Source: Guillardia theta CCMP2712 | Lineage: Eukaryota > Cryptophyceae > Pyrenomonadales > Geminigeraceae | Reading direction: 5' to 3' | Length of the DNA: 64,000 nucleotides | NCBI RefSeq assembly: GCF_000315625.1 | Contig: NW_005434645.1 | Location: 613,165 to 677,164 of the forward strand | In this document: in pieces, positions 43,076-55,849 of the stretch | Layout of the letters: every line of letters begins with the position of its first letter | How positions within the stretch are numbered: the stretch's first letter is position 1 | The notes under the pieces: model-generated | The model's input: the letters and a program-made list of their open reading frames with translations, nothing else | Database searches by the model: none | What the model was told of the DNA's origin: nothing | Position numbers and translations under genes: made by a program

Positions 43076-44075
43076 TCAGCACCTGTGACTATCCGTCAGT
43101 TCCACAAGAATTCCATCACTGCAATCACCTTCCGCTGCGTCGCTGTTTTCCGAATTCTCTCCCTTGTTTGCATCTTCGGATTCTTCTTCTTTGCTTTCAT
43201 CTTCGTGCTCAGAAGCCTCCGCCTGATCTTCCTCTGCATCCTCCATTTTGTCCTCAGAGTTTTCATTGGTTTGGGGATTCTCTTCCGCGGGACTTGTACC
43301 ATCCTTTTCCTGTTGCTTCTTCTCCTTCTCCTCCTTCGCTTTCTTTTCATAATCGGCTTTTTGCTCAATGCTCAAATCCTTCCACATCTTCCCCAACAAC
43401 GTTAAGACATGTTTTGGCTCCATGTCGGGATGCTCTTCCTTGACCTTAGCCCTCTGAATGAAAAATTGTTACCCCAAGGCAGAACGAAAAGGATAGTACC
43501 GTCTCGGATACGAAGATGATGTATGCGCTCCTAGCTTTCTTGGGTTTATTGCCCTGAGCAGCCTTTTTCTCAGCGTCGAACTGTTCTTTCTGTTCCTTGT
43601 ATTGGGCCTTCAACTCTTCAGCTCTATCCACCCATGGTTTTTTGGCCTCATCACCAAGTTCCTTCCACATGGCCGCAAGTTCTGCCATTTTCAGAGGCGT
43701 CGTATTGCCAGCATCCTTGTGCTCTTGACGCTTGTCCTCAGAAAACAACATGTAAGCAGACAGAGCTCTTTTAGGGCCTTCTTTCTCTTTCTTCTCCTTC
43801 TTCTCCTTCTTCCCCTTCTTCTCGGATTTGTCCTTGTCCTCACTGTCCTTGGAGTTGGCATCGGAGATTTTTGCTTTCTTCGATTTACGAGGCTTCTCAA
43901 CGCCAGATTCGTCAGAATTCTCGCCAGATCTTGCTTCTTTGACAGGGGTAGGAGCCTTGGAGTCATCGTCTGCATTGCGCTTTTTGGATTTGACTGGCTT
44001 TGACTTTTGAGCCTGTTCAATCACAACAAAGGTCTCAATGAAAGATTTCGATGGCCCTGAATCCATTTCAGTCAA
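43076..44075 (-). CDS. Two-HMG-box chromatin protein
   Basis: ATG 44075 starts MTEMDSGPSKSFIETFVVIE. A Lys/Ser/Asp-rich N-terminal region leads to HMG box 1 (KRALSAYMLFSEDKRQEHKD...MAELAAMWKELGDEAKKPWV). Box 2 begins KKARSAYIIFVSET and continues after a 46-nt intron (43454-43499) as RAKVKEEHPDMEPKHVLTLL then GKMWKDLSIEQKADYE. An acidic tail (EDKMEDAEEDQAEASEHEDE) ends the protein. Two L-shaped HMG boxes plus acidic tail is the layout of HMGB-type DNA-bending proteins. Upstream exons before 44075 cannot be ruled out. Confidence 0.9.
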
Positions 44076-45546
44076 GAAGCTGATTCACAGACAAGGAAAA
44101 GGCAACCTCCTCGAGAGCATTTCTTGATGCCCCAATAGTAACTGGCAGCAGGTGCGCTCTCGCCACACCCACAGTCGCAGGTTACAAAAGATGATTTGTC
44201 TGTCATAGAATGGTCAAACAATCGATTGATCAGGAGCAGATATCAAAACCTGGTCCATAAACCTTGACCGATCCTGTTTTCGCTGACATTGTGGCCTGCA
44301 ATCGATCAGTCACTAACTAACAATGCCATGAGATACGAACGTTGCATTTCACAACAGAGTGCAAAGCCAAAGAAAAACAACGATCGAACATGCCATCGTG
44401 TAAAATTTTAAGCATTTGACCTCTCATGTGGTTGCAACATTCTATAAATCAACATGATTCGCGAATGCGACAAGTGTTTTCTATACACTCTAAGAACACA
44501 GGAATTCTGAAACTCATGCAAGATCCACGCGTAGCGACGCATCACCACAAACACGACCAGGAAAGTCTAGCTCAAATCGAAGATGTGGAGTCTGACCAGC
44601 AGAGAAGAGCTAAGGGCAGAAGGAGCTTGCGAGAATGCAAAGCGGAAAGAATGAGTTATCGAGAGAACGCATGGGGGTGATGGAGGGCGGTGCAAATCGC
44701 ATGTATGGTAATATGCATATTGGGTCAGAAGGAGGACGAAAGGATACAGCAATGCTCATTCCATGATGAGGGAAGGAGGACATGGAAGGATCTAGAGGTG
44801 GTGGCAGCGCAGTCTTTGACAGCATGTCGTCCATGCCGGGTTTGTGGGTTCAAGTGGCGGAAAGGGCGGGAAAATCTTTTCAGTGGAGATAAATTAAAAC
44901 TAGTTTTTGTTCTACAAATAGATGTTGTTTTTGTACAGAACTATGTAGAGAGCCCTCTAGTTTTGCTAAAGAAAAATTGTACCAGGACTAAATATTTTTA
45001 TACAAATATTTTAGTTATGTCGTGCTTCTCGAATAAATGGTACATTGCAAAAATACATTTATTAAAAAAACCGAAGATGAACTCCCGCGCCGAAAGATCC
45101 CTTCAGATGATCACCGGTGATTTTGAGTGAAAACTTAGTGGACCGGTACAGGGATACTCATTCCAGGAGACCACCGGTGGGTCTAAGTGCATTCGAATGG
45201 GTGGAAAATAGGTGGACCTGTACCGGTTCAAAGATCAAATAAAACCACCGGTACACTTGAGACATCCGTGTATACGATCACACCCCTGCTTTGTACCGAT
45301 AAAGAGGGGAAATGAATGGGGTAGGTACTGTAGTGGCATATTGGCGGGGGACTTTCAAAACAACATTTTGCATTTCGTCAAAGCGAGGAGGGGACCAAGG
45401 CAAGGACAAGAGCAGGAGCAGCAGGAGCAGCAGGAGCAGTAGGATCAGTAGGAGCAGTAGGAGCAGTAGGAGCAGGAGCAGTAGGAGCAGCAGGAGCAGC
45501 AGCAGCAGCAGCTGGCGGAGGAGGCGGAGGGAGCAAGAACAGCCAA
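44076..45546. other. Long intergenic region with ACCGGT cluster and AGCAGG repeats
   Basis: Positions 44076-44880 show no supported gene; the frame 44426-44680 has no recognisable domain. Positions 44880-45075 are AT-rich. Five ACCGGT palindromes occur at 45113, 45142, 45173, 45222 and 45247. Positions 45405-45525 are GGAGCA-type repeats, producing Ser/Arg frames that I reject. It separates the 5' ends of the HMG (-) and kelch (+) genes. Confidence 0.55.
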
Positions 45547-47711
45547 TTGAAACATCACGAAGTGACACACGAACACGAAGAAAAGAAATCAAGTGGAGGC
45601 TACAACAAAGGCGACTATAAGAAGAGCCAGAGCGAGACGAAGGAACAATTGCCTCCTGAATTACTGCTGCAAACAGGAAAAGGAAAGCGCCGGGCTGTCA
45701 TGTTCACAGCTAGTACCCATGAAGCAAACATCTTGTTCGAAGGCATTGCTCTTACCCTGTCATCACTCGGCGCAGTGAAGGGGTTTGAGTTCATCGAGGA
45801 CAAACTTGTAATCCGACTTGACGAGTTCAGTGGTATCTTGTGCTTGGAGAAGACTGGCGAGCTGAAAACTTGCGAGCCGTCTCTGCAATGCGAGGCTGAG
45901 GATTTGAGGCCCAAGAAAAGGAGCCGCTACGGAGAAACTCTACGTGTGTCAACAGTGTGTCAAGTTGCTCAACGGCTGGATGAGGAAAAACCACGATCAC
46001 GATCAAGAAAGGCTGAGGCTGTAGGGGATGCAGACAGCGTCTCTAACAAAGACGCAAAGCCCCAAGATGTTGTCAGCCAGGGGAGGTCTTTGCGGAGGGG
46101 CGTGAGGCAGATGCAGCTGGATGAAAAGCTGGCGAAGCAGCTGCAAATGGAGGAGGAGAAGTCTGCGAGGCAGCTCAAACCCAAGTGACTCGCTGGCGGC
46201 TGATTGCTCTTGCTGACAAGCCCTCAGGTGGGTCCGCATGAAAGGCGGTGGCGACAGGCCGTCCCCGCGGTGGGGACACACCTGCACTCTGATCAAGCAA
46301 TCTCCGCCTGTCCTGCTCTTTGCCGGAGGAGAGACCGTTGATGCTGGCGGGACTCCCTCCACTTGCCAAGACTTCTTCGAGTATCATACGGACAGCGACT
46401 GCTGGGTTAGTGCGGGTCAAGATACAGCCAGTGGCAGGCGAGACTTAGCTGCGTGTTCTTGATATATTCAGTTTCTGTTTTTGAAGTTTGAATATCTCAT
46501 GCGCGTTTTGTTCTATGCTTGCAAGCAGAGAATCCCCTTGACTGCTGTGTGGCAGGTCCTTCCATAGTTCCGTGCTGCTTGAAAACAGCAACGGGAGGAT
46601 GCTGGTTGTGTTCGGAGGCGAGAGAGCTCACGAGCAGGAGAAGCAGGTGCTTAGTCAACCCTCCCCTGCGATGGACTCCGCCTGACCTCTGACAAGATGC
46701 TGTCGGATCTGATGATCATGGACTTGGACGAGATGGTCTGGTTCCGACCCAACGTCACAGGAGTCGGGCCGTGTGCTCGCAGTGGGCACAGCTGCGTGCG
46801 ACTAGGTGAGAGGAGGGCAGGGAGGAGCGCGGCAGTGATCGCACTTCAGAGCAACACTGCATCGTATTCGGGGGCTCCAATGGGGACGAGTACTTCAACG
46901 ATGTCTATGTACTGGACACGACGCACTGGAACTGGTGACTGACCTCGCTGGAATCGTCTCCCTGATACAAGGGGACCAGGTTTCAGCCGCCTATCTTGGG
47001 GAACAGCCCGAGTCCTCGGGGCTACCATGCTGCCGTCGTGCATGACAGTAAGATGTACGTAGTCGCAGGAGACTCGCGAAATGGGGGTGAGTCAGAGAGT
47101 CGCTCTGAGATCCCCGGTGGGGTGGTTGAACTATCCCTGACAGCGCTGTCGGATATCCACTGCCTTGACCTCTTCACGTGGGAATGGAGCGAGATCAAAC
47201 TGACGGGAGACAAGCTGGATGTAGCTCTTGCTGCCCCCTTCTCTTGTGCCCTAGGAGCTGACGTAGGATGCAGCCCGCCTGTGGGATGTGCGCCACTGTC
47301 AGCGGTACTTGTGATGTGCGCAGGAGGAGCATGTGTGACCCTTGGACACAGGCAGTCAAATCCTCGTCCATGGTGGTTGGGGCAAGAACGGGAAGTTCAG
47401 ATCAGGTCAGGAGCTCTTAGAGAGTTGCGATCCCCTCCAGCTGAGCTGCTGAAACCTACAGGGAAGACCTTCCTGATGATCGATACCGAAGATTTCAAGG
47501 TGAGAGCAGATTGTTCACCTGGCTGTGGGCTGACGGCTGTTGGTGTCAGTGCCGAGCTGTGATCGCTGATGGAGATGCTCCGTGAGTTGTCAAGACAGCT
47601 CGACTTGTGTTGGGTGATTTCTCAACGGACAGCAAGGAGTGTGCTGGGCACACTTTGACGGCATACAGCAACGGCAGCGCTCTGTTGTTTGGAGGACAGG
47701 TCTTTCTGTGA
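45547..47711 (+). CDS. Kelch-repeat protein with unrecognised N-terminal domain
   Basis: ATG 45547 starts MKHHEVTHEHEEKKSSGGYN. Residues about 45-115 form a compact unrecognised segment (RRAVMFTASTHEANILFEGI ... KLVIRLDEFSGILCLEKTGE), then a charged helix ending EEEKSARQLKPK. A 45-nt intron restores KWVRMKGGGDRPSPRWGHTC, the first kelch blade, then VLLFAGGETV. Further exons give MLVVFGGERAHEQEKQ, WFRPNVTGVGPCARSGHSC, HCIVFGGSNGDEYFNDVYVL, SPRGYHAAVVHDSKMYVVAG, a LVHGGW blade read in another frame near 47366-47385, and YSNGSALLFGGQ. The repeated PxPRxGH...vFGG pattern is a kelch propeller, a protein-binding scaffold. The stop at 47711 is tentative; further exons may follow. Confidence 0.75.
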
Positions 47712-47907
47712 GATGTGCTGTGTTGCTCCTCTGACGGGTATCGCTCAAGGATTCTGATGAGACCTGTCTGAACCAGGTGATCTTCTTGATTCGCTTCCTC
47801 CTCGTCCTCGTCCTCCCTGCCTCCTCCTTCTCACTTCCTCCTCCTCGCTTCCTTCACCCCCTCGCTTCTTCTTCCTCCTGCATGCTTCTTCCTCCTCTTC
47901 TCAAGTT

Positions 47908-50900
47908 TTAGTTCTTCAGGTCATCAGCCTCAGGCTCAAAGATTGAGTGGAGGAAACGGTGCTTCACTATCAGGTTGTGAGAAGATTCTCCGGCAGCCCC
48001 AGCAATGAAAACAAACTTAATCTCGTCTCCGTCTCGGCTCCACCCGTCGACTGTCGAGATTTGCCAGCTGAAGTCCTGCTGGGAGGATGCTGATGAGAAT
48101 GGCAGGCATGTAGGAAGATAGGGAAGGAACAAGGAAGGGAGGGAAACAGGCTGGACGAGGGGAGGGAGGGAGGGAGGGAGGGAGGAGCTACCTGGAGGGG
48201 TTTGGGGAGTTCTTCTGAAGGAGAGAAAGTCGAGGAGACTTCAGCCCGTTAGATGCTCGTAGAGAGTCAGCTGGGGTCGGTGCGAGCGTGTCGCCGGCAT
48301 GGGACATGCTGGGGTTGTCATTCTCCCTCTGCCTGCTCTCAGCCCAGGGCCTCTTGCTGGTGTGAAGTCTCGGGGACGGAAAGCCGAAGCGGGCGGGACT
48401 TGACCAGTCGTCGACAGCGTGCGGGAGAGGAGGGGGGTTCCTAATGGAGTCGCGCTGTTCGCTCCTCCAGTCCGGAGATTTGAAGGCAGGAGGAGTCGCG
48501 TACCAGTTGCGATCTGATGGGCCGAGAGATCAGGAAGGAGGAGAGGAGAGGGCAAGGAGGAGTGTCGAGGTTGCTGCGGGGGATGGAAAGGAAGACGAAG
48601 AGAGGGAAGGAAGAGAACATGGGAGGAGATGAGGGGCACAAGGGAGGGCAGGAGAAGCGGGAGAAGAGGGAGGCACCTTCAGTCTTGTCGTCTCTGTGAG
48701 GAGCTTGCGATAGAGAGGATCGTCGGATGGTCTCTATGTAGCCGTCCAGGAGGCTCCTCATGCTCTTGATCTCCTGCGATCGCGCTCGATCCGTCTGCGC
48801 GAAGGTTCTGATCCGGTCGACATAGTCCTCCATCCTCGCCGACAGCTGCCCCCCATGTCAGTTCGCAGCGGAGAACAGTGAGGAGCAGAGGGCAGGAGCA
48901 GGAGCAGGAGGAGGAGGAGGAGGAGGAGGAGGAGGAGGAGGAGGAGGAGGAGGAGGAGCAGATGGCAGGAGCAGGAGGAGGACGAGGAGGAGGACGAGGA
49001 GGACGAGGAGGAGGAGGAGGAGGAGGGGCAGGGGCAGGGGCAGGGGCAGGGGCAGGGGCAGGGGCAGGGGCAGGGGCAGGGGCAGGAGCAGCATGGCTGG
49101 TCTACCGATTGCAGGTCGGTGCCATTGGCGGTCTTGATGGTAGAAACCTCTCGCAGGCGGATCCTGGCAGCAGACAGTTCTCTCTCTACCTTCTTGAGCT
49201 GCAGCTGCAGCTGAAGCTTCTCGTCTTGCGCGTGCTCGAGGACAGTCAGCGCGTTAGCCCTCTCATGCTCCAGCTCGCTGAGGAGAGCCATCTTTTCGTG
49301 CTCTTCCTTCCTCACCCTCTGCTGCTCCTCCTTCAGCTCCTCTCTGTTGCTCCTCAACTCTGAAGCCAGCAGCTTCACCTCCCTCTCCTTGTGCTTCAGA
49401 CATGCGTGCATGTCAACAAGGTCGCTCTTCAGCTCGCTTCCCAGCACGTGGAAGGCGTCAACTGTCTGCGCGATCTCCGAGTGACACTTCCTTCCCCTCT
49501 CCCGGGCCTCCATCATTCTTCTCCTGCTCTCCTCCTTGTCCAGCTCCAGCTGGGCCTTTCTGTTTGACAAGGTGTCAACCTCCAGCTCCAGGTTGCAGCG
49601 CAGGAGCGCGTGCTCGTGAAGCATCTGCTTGCTGTTCCCCACCTCTCTCCTCAGCTGCCTGTTCTCTGCTACCAGCCTCTCCACCTTCCGCGCCTGCTCC
49701 TGCACCGCATCCTCCATGGCAAGGTAACTCTCCATCCCTTCACGTCGCACGCTCGCAACCTCCTCCACCAGCTCCTTCGCCCTCATCTCCGACAACTTGA
49801 CCTTTCCCTGCAGGCCCCGGCACCTGCTCTCGAGCTCCCGAGCTCTCCTCTCCACTTCGCTCGCCATGCTTCTCAGCGCCTCCTCGGTGCTGGCAGCTCG
49901 AGTCCTGATCGCCACCTCCGCTTCCCCTCGAGCTTGCAGGCTGATGTGCGCCTTGAGCAGCGACTCCCTTAGCTCCTCCCGCTCTCCTTCCAGCGAGCTG
50001 AGAGTCTTTCTCAGCTGCCCGTACTCATACCGCGCTCCTTGCAGCAGGGAGTAGGAGGACTTGTGCGCTCGGTTCAGCTCCTCTACCACCAGCTGCAGCT
50101 CTTGCTCGACATCCCACACCTGACCCTGAAGGAGGCTGCAGCAGGAGCGGACCTCCGCACCCCACCTGTCCCTCAGGCTGCTCAGCTCTCGATTTCTCTC
50201 CAGCAGCTTCTCCTTCTCTCTTTCCTTCATGCCCAGAAGCAGCTCCAGCTCTCTCGCCCTCGCATCCTTCGCCTCCCCCGCCTCCTGCAGGTCCCGCAGC
50301 TTCCGCTGTGAGGCAGCAGCCTCGATCTCCATCCTCCGGTACAGGTCTGCGCGCTCCTCCTCCTCCCTCAGCAGCTCCTTCTGCGCCTTGTCCAACGCGC
50401 TCCACCGGGTCTCAGCCAGGGCTCGCGATTCAGCAGCAGAGCGTTTGAGCTCGTTGACCTCCAGCAGCGCGTCCTGCAGCCGCTGGTGCAAGACTTTGTT
50501 CTCCTCCTCCAGCTCCGACGCTTTCTCCGAGGAAGACACCAGCTGACGGGTCAGCTCGGCTTCTCGCTCCTCTGCTCCGCTCAGCCTCCTCCTCAGCTCC
50601 ACCTCGGAGCTGGCGAACGCCCTCCGGACATTCTCAACCTCCTCCTGCGCCTCCACCAGCTCCTCCTCTGCCTTCCTGTGCTGGACCTCGAGCTGGAGCC
50701 AGCTTTGGTGTCGCTTCGCTAGCGCCTGTTTGAGCTCCTCCACCTCCCCTTCCAGCTGGGTTCTCTGCTGCTCCCCTGCCTCCCTCAAAGCTGCGAGCTG
50801 ACCCTCCAGCTCTCCTCTCTCCTGCTGGCTGTTGGCTGAGAGAACCCGCAGCCTCCCGTCGGCACCGGCAAGTTTGACCTGCACGCGCAGTCAACAGCGA

Positions 50901-53711
50901 TGGGGATGGAGGAGGAGGAGGAGGAGTGAGACAAGAGGATGTACGTTATGGCAGGAACTGACGGGCAAAGAGAGGAGGTCGAAGAGAGAGGGGGGAGGAG
51001 AGGAGAGGAGGAGGAAGGAGAGCGGGGGGAAAGGGGGGGGATTAACGAATGGAGGGTGGACAAGAAACGGTGAGTAGGGCGGAAGACAGGCGGGGGCAGA
51101 CAAGGAGGAAGAGGAGGGAGGACGTGTGTATCTTACCCGAAGATCTTTTTCCACCTCCTTCCTCGCGCACAGACTTTCCTCGAGGTGTTTCAACTGCTCG
51201 CCAAGATCTTCCAGCTCCAAGTTCTTCCTCGTAAGCTCCTCCTCCAGCTTCAGCCGCTGCTTCCTCTGCTTCTCCTCTGCGCTCCTGTGCTGACTCCCAG
51301 CAGCCTCCGTGAAGTTTCTGAGCTCGTCCAGCTGGAGGAGGACGGAGCGAACTTCGGTTGTCAGTGCCTGCAGCTGAGACTTTACAGCTCCCCTGAGATT
51401 CTCAGCGTCGCTCCTCGCATGCCGCAGCTTCTGCTCCAGGAAGACGCTGTTTGACTGTCCCTGCATCAGCTCGCCCCTGAGCTCCGCTACCAGCTGCTGG
51501 TTCGCCTCCTCCCTCCTCCTCCCCTCTGCCTCCAGCTGCTTGCGCTCACTCTGCTCCTCCTTCAGCCTCATCCTCGTCGTCGCTAGCTCCTGCTCCCCTC
51601 GCTGAATCTCTCTCTCCTTGCTCTCCACGCGATCCGACAGGTTGCCCAGCTGGTATCGGAGCTTGTCCAGTTCGCAGGACGCGGAGGTCAGAGAGTCGTT
51701 GATCTCTCGGTTCTTGCTCTCGAGCTGGCCGCTCAGAGTCTCCAGCCTGTCAAACTTGTCAAACTCTGATGGGGAAAGTCCTCAGGGCGAGTTTCACCTG
51801 GACCTCTGCTGCTCGGAGTTTGACAGGCTGTTCTTAAGAGATGCCAGCTGGCCTGAGAGCTCAGCGATCTGCTTGTCTCGCGCAAAGATTCCTTCGCTCT
51901 TCTCCCTGCTCCTCTCGTTCAGCTCCTCGTTCAGCCGCTTCAGCTCCCCGATCTGCAAGTTCAGCGCATCCTCCTCCCTCCCAGCCGCTGAGAGCCGCTC
52001 CTCCATGCTCGCCCTGACCTCACGCAGCTGCTGCTCCTTCTCCTCCAGCTGAGCCTCTGCCTGCGCCAAGTTCGAGCTGAGCCGACGAATTTCGGCGTCG
52101 AGGGAGCTGATCGCGTCCTCCTGGAGGAGGCGGAGCTTCGCCATCTCACCCTGCAGCGCCTCCTCCCTCCCCTGCATCTCAGCACGAAGACTCTCCATGC
52201 GGTCTGCGCTCTCCCGCACGAACGTCTCGTGCTGGCTCGTAGCATCGCCCAGGCTCTGCTGCATCCTTGCTCGCTCCTCCTCAAGCAGGGAGAGCTTCCT
52301 CTCCAGCTCGTCCCTCCCGCTCTCTGCTGCTGCAAGATCCTTGCGAAGCGCCTGCAGCTGGTCCACCATCTCTTGCTTCTCCCTCTCCGCCCCATCTGCC
52401 TCCTCCTCCCTCCTCTTCTTTGCCTCCTTCTCTTTCTCTTCCTGTCAGTCTTGTCAGTGAGGGCCCGCATACAAATATTCCTTCACCATCTTCTTTGCCC
52501 AGCTGCACTCCAGCTCTCCCAACCTGACCTCGAAGCTGCTCGAGAGCTCGTCGATCTTGATGCTCGTCGACTTCTTCTCATCCTCCAGCAGACTCTTCAG
52601 CTCGTCAATGCACTCCTGCGCCGTCCTTTGCTCCGATCTCGCAGCCTGAGCCAGCAATTAGCGAAAGGGAGTAGGGAGTCTGGAGAACACTTGTTCTTTC
52701 TCTGCGAGCTGACGATCAAAGGACGCTTGTCTCCCATCGAGCTCCTCCCTCAGCCTCTTCAAGTAGATCTCCTGCAGCGATGATAGGCCCTCCAGCTCCT
52801 GCACATGGTCCCGCAAGTTTTCTTCCACCTCCTCATTCCATTCAATGAGCTGTGCCAAGGGGTCAGGAGATGCTCTTTCCCTTCCCTCCACTCACACTCG
52901 CGATCAGGCTCTCGAGCTCGGCGATCGAGTTGTTCCCTGCTGCTGCCTTGACCGCTCCCTGCAGCTCGGCCAGTTTCATGAAGACTCCTTTGATCTTGCT
53001 CGCAACGAGTCAACGGACTCCCCGCAGAAGCAGCTTCACCTTCTCGACAGACCGGATGTCCGACCTGTGCATGCTGTACGTCTGCGCTTCTTTCCCCCGT
53101 TTCTGGATCTCGATGCGAAGAGCTGACCCGATCACGTCGGATCCTCGCAGCCTGACCCTCGTCGTCATCCTCACAAGGTCAAGGGAGGAAGGGAGCTCAC
53201 AGCGGAATCACTGAGGAGGCGGTGACAGGTTGAAGCCCCGACGACCCCGTGGGGTCGATGGCGCGGACGATATCGCCCTTCTCGATGCGTCCTCCCTCGT
53301 GTACCCTGAGAGCGCCGCCATCAGCTTGTTGCCCTCACATGCCCTCCCCTCGCATGACCTGAACGCCGGACCTCCCGGGACTACCATGGTGATCTCGCAG
53401 CCTTCCAGCACAATACCTGCATCACAGACCATGAGTCCTCGGTCATTCCATATTGTCCTGCTCTCACCTACTGTAGACTTGATGGGAAGAACCTTGCCTG
53501 AATCCTTCACGCTGAACTTCTGACCGAGCTGTTTCTGTCTCTCCGCCATGGGAGTCTTGAGGTGCCGATCGACCTCCCCCAGCCAATCTGACGGCTCATC
53601 GAGGACAACAGGATCTCTTCCTGAACGTTCTCCCCTTGAGGCTTCTTCCCCTCCCCCTCCTCCCCCTCTGTTTGCCATAGGGCGGCGGTACGATTTTGGG
53701 TTGTTGACCAC
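47908..53711 (-). CDS. Giant PDZ-like plus coiled-coil scaffold protein
   Basis: ATG 53711 (or 53678) starts in a Gly/Glu-rich region. Early exons give a PDZ-like fold: DSGKVLPIKS, GIVLEGCEITMVVPGGPAFR, RVHEGGRIEKGDIVRAIDPT, VRLRGSDVIGSALRIEIQKR. A 45-nt in-frame intron containing a TGA is removed to join DIRSVEK to IKGVFMKLAELQGAVKAAAG. From about 52990 to 48758 the protein is nearly all heptad coiled coil (for example LRDHVQELEGLSSLQEIYLK; LERNRELSSLRDRWGAEV), well over 1,000 residues. A C-terminal exon (48078-47908) encodes DFSWQISTVDGWSRDGDEIK and ends EADDLKN. Such proteins usually organise centrosomes, basal bodies or Golgi membranes; I cannot say which. Exon borders at low-complexity introns are approximate. 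Confidence 0.75.
48892..49095 (+). repeat. (GGA)n and (GGGGCA)n repeats in an intron
   Basis: GGAGGAGGAGG runs followed by about ten GGGGCA units lie in an intron of the coiled-coil gene. Frames read through it give Glu-, Gly- or Leu-rich artefacts. Confidence 0.85.
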
Positions 53712-53729
53712 CGGCAGATGACCTGAGGC

Positions 53730-54000
53730 GGGTCTAGACTGACCATCATCAAGTTCCGCGGGCCGACAGTGCCGAGGCCCCGGCGTGACCCGGAGTCCGA
53801 CTCAGTGTCAGAGTCATCATAATGATCGCCGTCATCCGTGGCCGCAGATGATGGCGGCCCGGGCGCGGCCCATGCGGGCGCTGACTCGGACACACTGCTC
53901 AGTGCGCCCGGCCCGGCTGCGGGGGGGCCGGCTGCGGGGGGTCAGTCCGGCGGCGCCGGGTCCTCAGCGGTCATGGTCAACAGTCACAGTTCAACCGTTT
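53730..54000. other. GC island upstream of the coiled-coil gene
   Basis: GGCCCGGGCGCGGCC, CGGCTGCGGGGGG and ACTCAGTGTCAGAGTCA words. It lies at the 5' side of the minus-strand PDZ/coiled-coil gene and the 3' side of the WDR53-like gene. Confidence 0.7.
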
Positions 54001-54005
54001 CAAGT

Positions 54006-55849
54006 TCATGTAGTCGTAGTCGGTCGGACATCAAAGACTAAGATCGCTGGGCCTTGATCCCCTACAAAGATGCTCCCGTTGGGCAAGGAAGCGATCGCGT
54101 TGACCTGAGCACAGAAGTTGAGTAGATAGTAGAAGAGCATCGGCAACGCCAGTTCACCTGGGATGTACATTTGAGGGTCAAGCAGTTGTGTGAGTGATAT
54201 CTCGTCCCTCGCTGCACGCTGCTGCTGCCAGCCATGGTGTCCATCGATGCCAGCAATGACTCCCGCATCTCCTCTGGAAACGCGTCCAGCGGCTGCCTCG
54301 AGCTGCTGGGCTGGCTCAACTCTGTCACCGTCACAACCCCGTCGCTTCCTCCGCTCAACAGGATCCGCGATGAGTCTCCGAACTCTGCCTGCCGTCGGGC
54401 ACACCATGGAAGTATCAGCAACACAAACATGCTGAGATCAAAGCATCACCCAAGCAACTGCTGATATCATGTTGCTAGCAGCCTCAAACTCGTGCAGACA
54501 CGACTTGCCCTGGACCAACAAGGATTCTTTGAGAACAGATGGAAAAAAGCTCTCAAGATGGAGAAGTGTGAAATGAAGAGGGTGGGGGTGATGGTTGGGG
54601 TGGGAGTGGGAGTCACCTCTATGTCGAGCACAACAACATTCCCATCCCCGAGCCCAGCAGCAACCACATTGCCGCTGGGTTGACATGAAAGGCAATATGG
54701 GAACCTGGGGTTAACTGGCGCAAACGAGCTCAGCCTCAAGTAGCCAGTGAGCGACAGAGACTGACCCATCTGATTCTTGTTTTGCGAGGAAGAAGATGTC
54801 GTCACGTAGCAGAACAGCTGCTTGATCTTGTTGAAGTTCCAGTGCACCACCTCCATCAACCTTCACGCCTCACGCCTGGCCCGCCCCCTCCAGCAGCTAC
54901 CTTCCCGTCCAGCCCGGCTGAGACAGCTTGCCATGGAGTGCCGCGACGGAAGCAGATGCTCGAGCAGATGTTCGAGTGAGCCTGAAGACCACTGGTCAAC
55001 CTCTTGCATGCATAGCTCCTCCTGCACCGGCGAAATCTTTCGGAGCAACTTGGGTTTCCGCAAGTCATATACAGCAATCTCTCCGTTGTCGTCCCCTGCT
55101 GCCATCCTGTCGATGGCGCCTTCCATGATGATCTATCATTCCAGTGAGTGGGCAGCAACCTTGGCCACAGATCCGAGGATCGTACTTCGTTGACGTCATC
55201 GAAGTGTACGTCGTTGAACGCGAAGGCAGCTTTCCGGCTCACCAAGGCTGGGTCTCGTACATCGAAAAGAGAGATCTGCGGGTGAGAAGGAGAGAATGAT
55301 CCAGTCAGTCTTTTCCGAGACATCAACGTGCAGCAAAGACGAATGACAACGAATGAACTCAAGAGACAACTGCTTCTCCTCCTCTACCTTGTTCTCGTAC
55401 GCAACTCCGACCAAATGTTCAAAGTCCCCGGTGCCTGAGCAAACGCTGGAAACCTCTACCTATGTCGCGCAGGCTCAGGAATTACAGTATCCAGGCAGTG
55501 AGCATGACTGATAAGAATCTAGGCAGACCAACCTCCGTGTCACCCCTCTCCTGCCGCACAAGGAAACAACGGATGCTGCGGTTTCGCTCGAGGTCCCATA
55601 GACGTCCGGTTCCTGCCACAACAAGTCTGACGACGCTCCTCTACAGGGAAAAAGCTCTCTCCCTCCCTCCAATCCACCCCTCCCTCCCCCCCCCACCCCC
55701 CTCTCCTCCCCCACGCGCTCTCTCGCTCTCTGTCTCGTTCTCCCTCACTCACCGTCCTCGCTACCCGACAGCAGCTGGTCCTCTCCTCTCCTCCTCACCG
55801 ACGTCACGCTCCCCTTGTGCCCTTGCAGCCTCCTGCCTCCATCCGCCAT
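54006..55849 (-). CDS. WDR53-like WD40 protein
   Basis: ATG 55849 starts MADGGRRLQGHKGSVTSVRR with LLSGSEDG, the first WD blade, continuing GRLWDLERNRSIRCFLVRQE. Later exons read HLVGVAYENK, ISLFDVRDPALVSRKAAFAF with NDVHFDDVNEV, DRMAAGDDNGEIAVYDLRKP, HSNICSSICFRRGTPWQAVS with AGLDGKVAA, PYCLSCQPSGNVVAAGLGDG, FGDSSRILLSGGSDGVVTVT and finally QVNAIASLPNGSIFVGDQGP with AILVFDV. HSNICSS, the SxGLDxxVxxW block and the closing KVNW...ILVADQ...ISVY block are shared with WDR53, a likely DDB1-CUL4 substrate receptor in animals. Blade order agrees along the gene. Many introns are about 50 nt. Confidence 0.75.

Noticed and set aside
45278-45620. Arg/Ser-rich or Leu-rich frames that look like an SR protein
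   Set aside because: Generated by GGAGCA-type repeats upstream of the kelch gene; the frame differs from the kelch start at 45547.
48858-49363. Glu-, Gly-, Leu- and Pro-rich frames
   Set aside because: They come from (GGA)n and (GGGGCA)n repeats inside an intron of the coiled-coil gene.
53507-53893. Minus-strand frame with start at 53893 as an upstream extension of the PDZ gene
   Set aside because: It reads through the GC island and is in another frame from the PDZ exons; composition is island-like.
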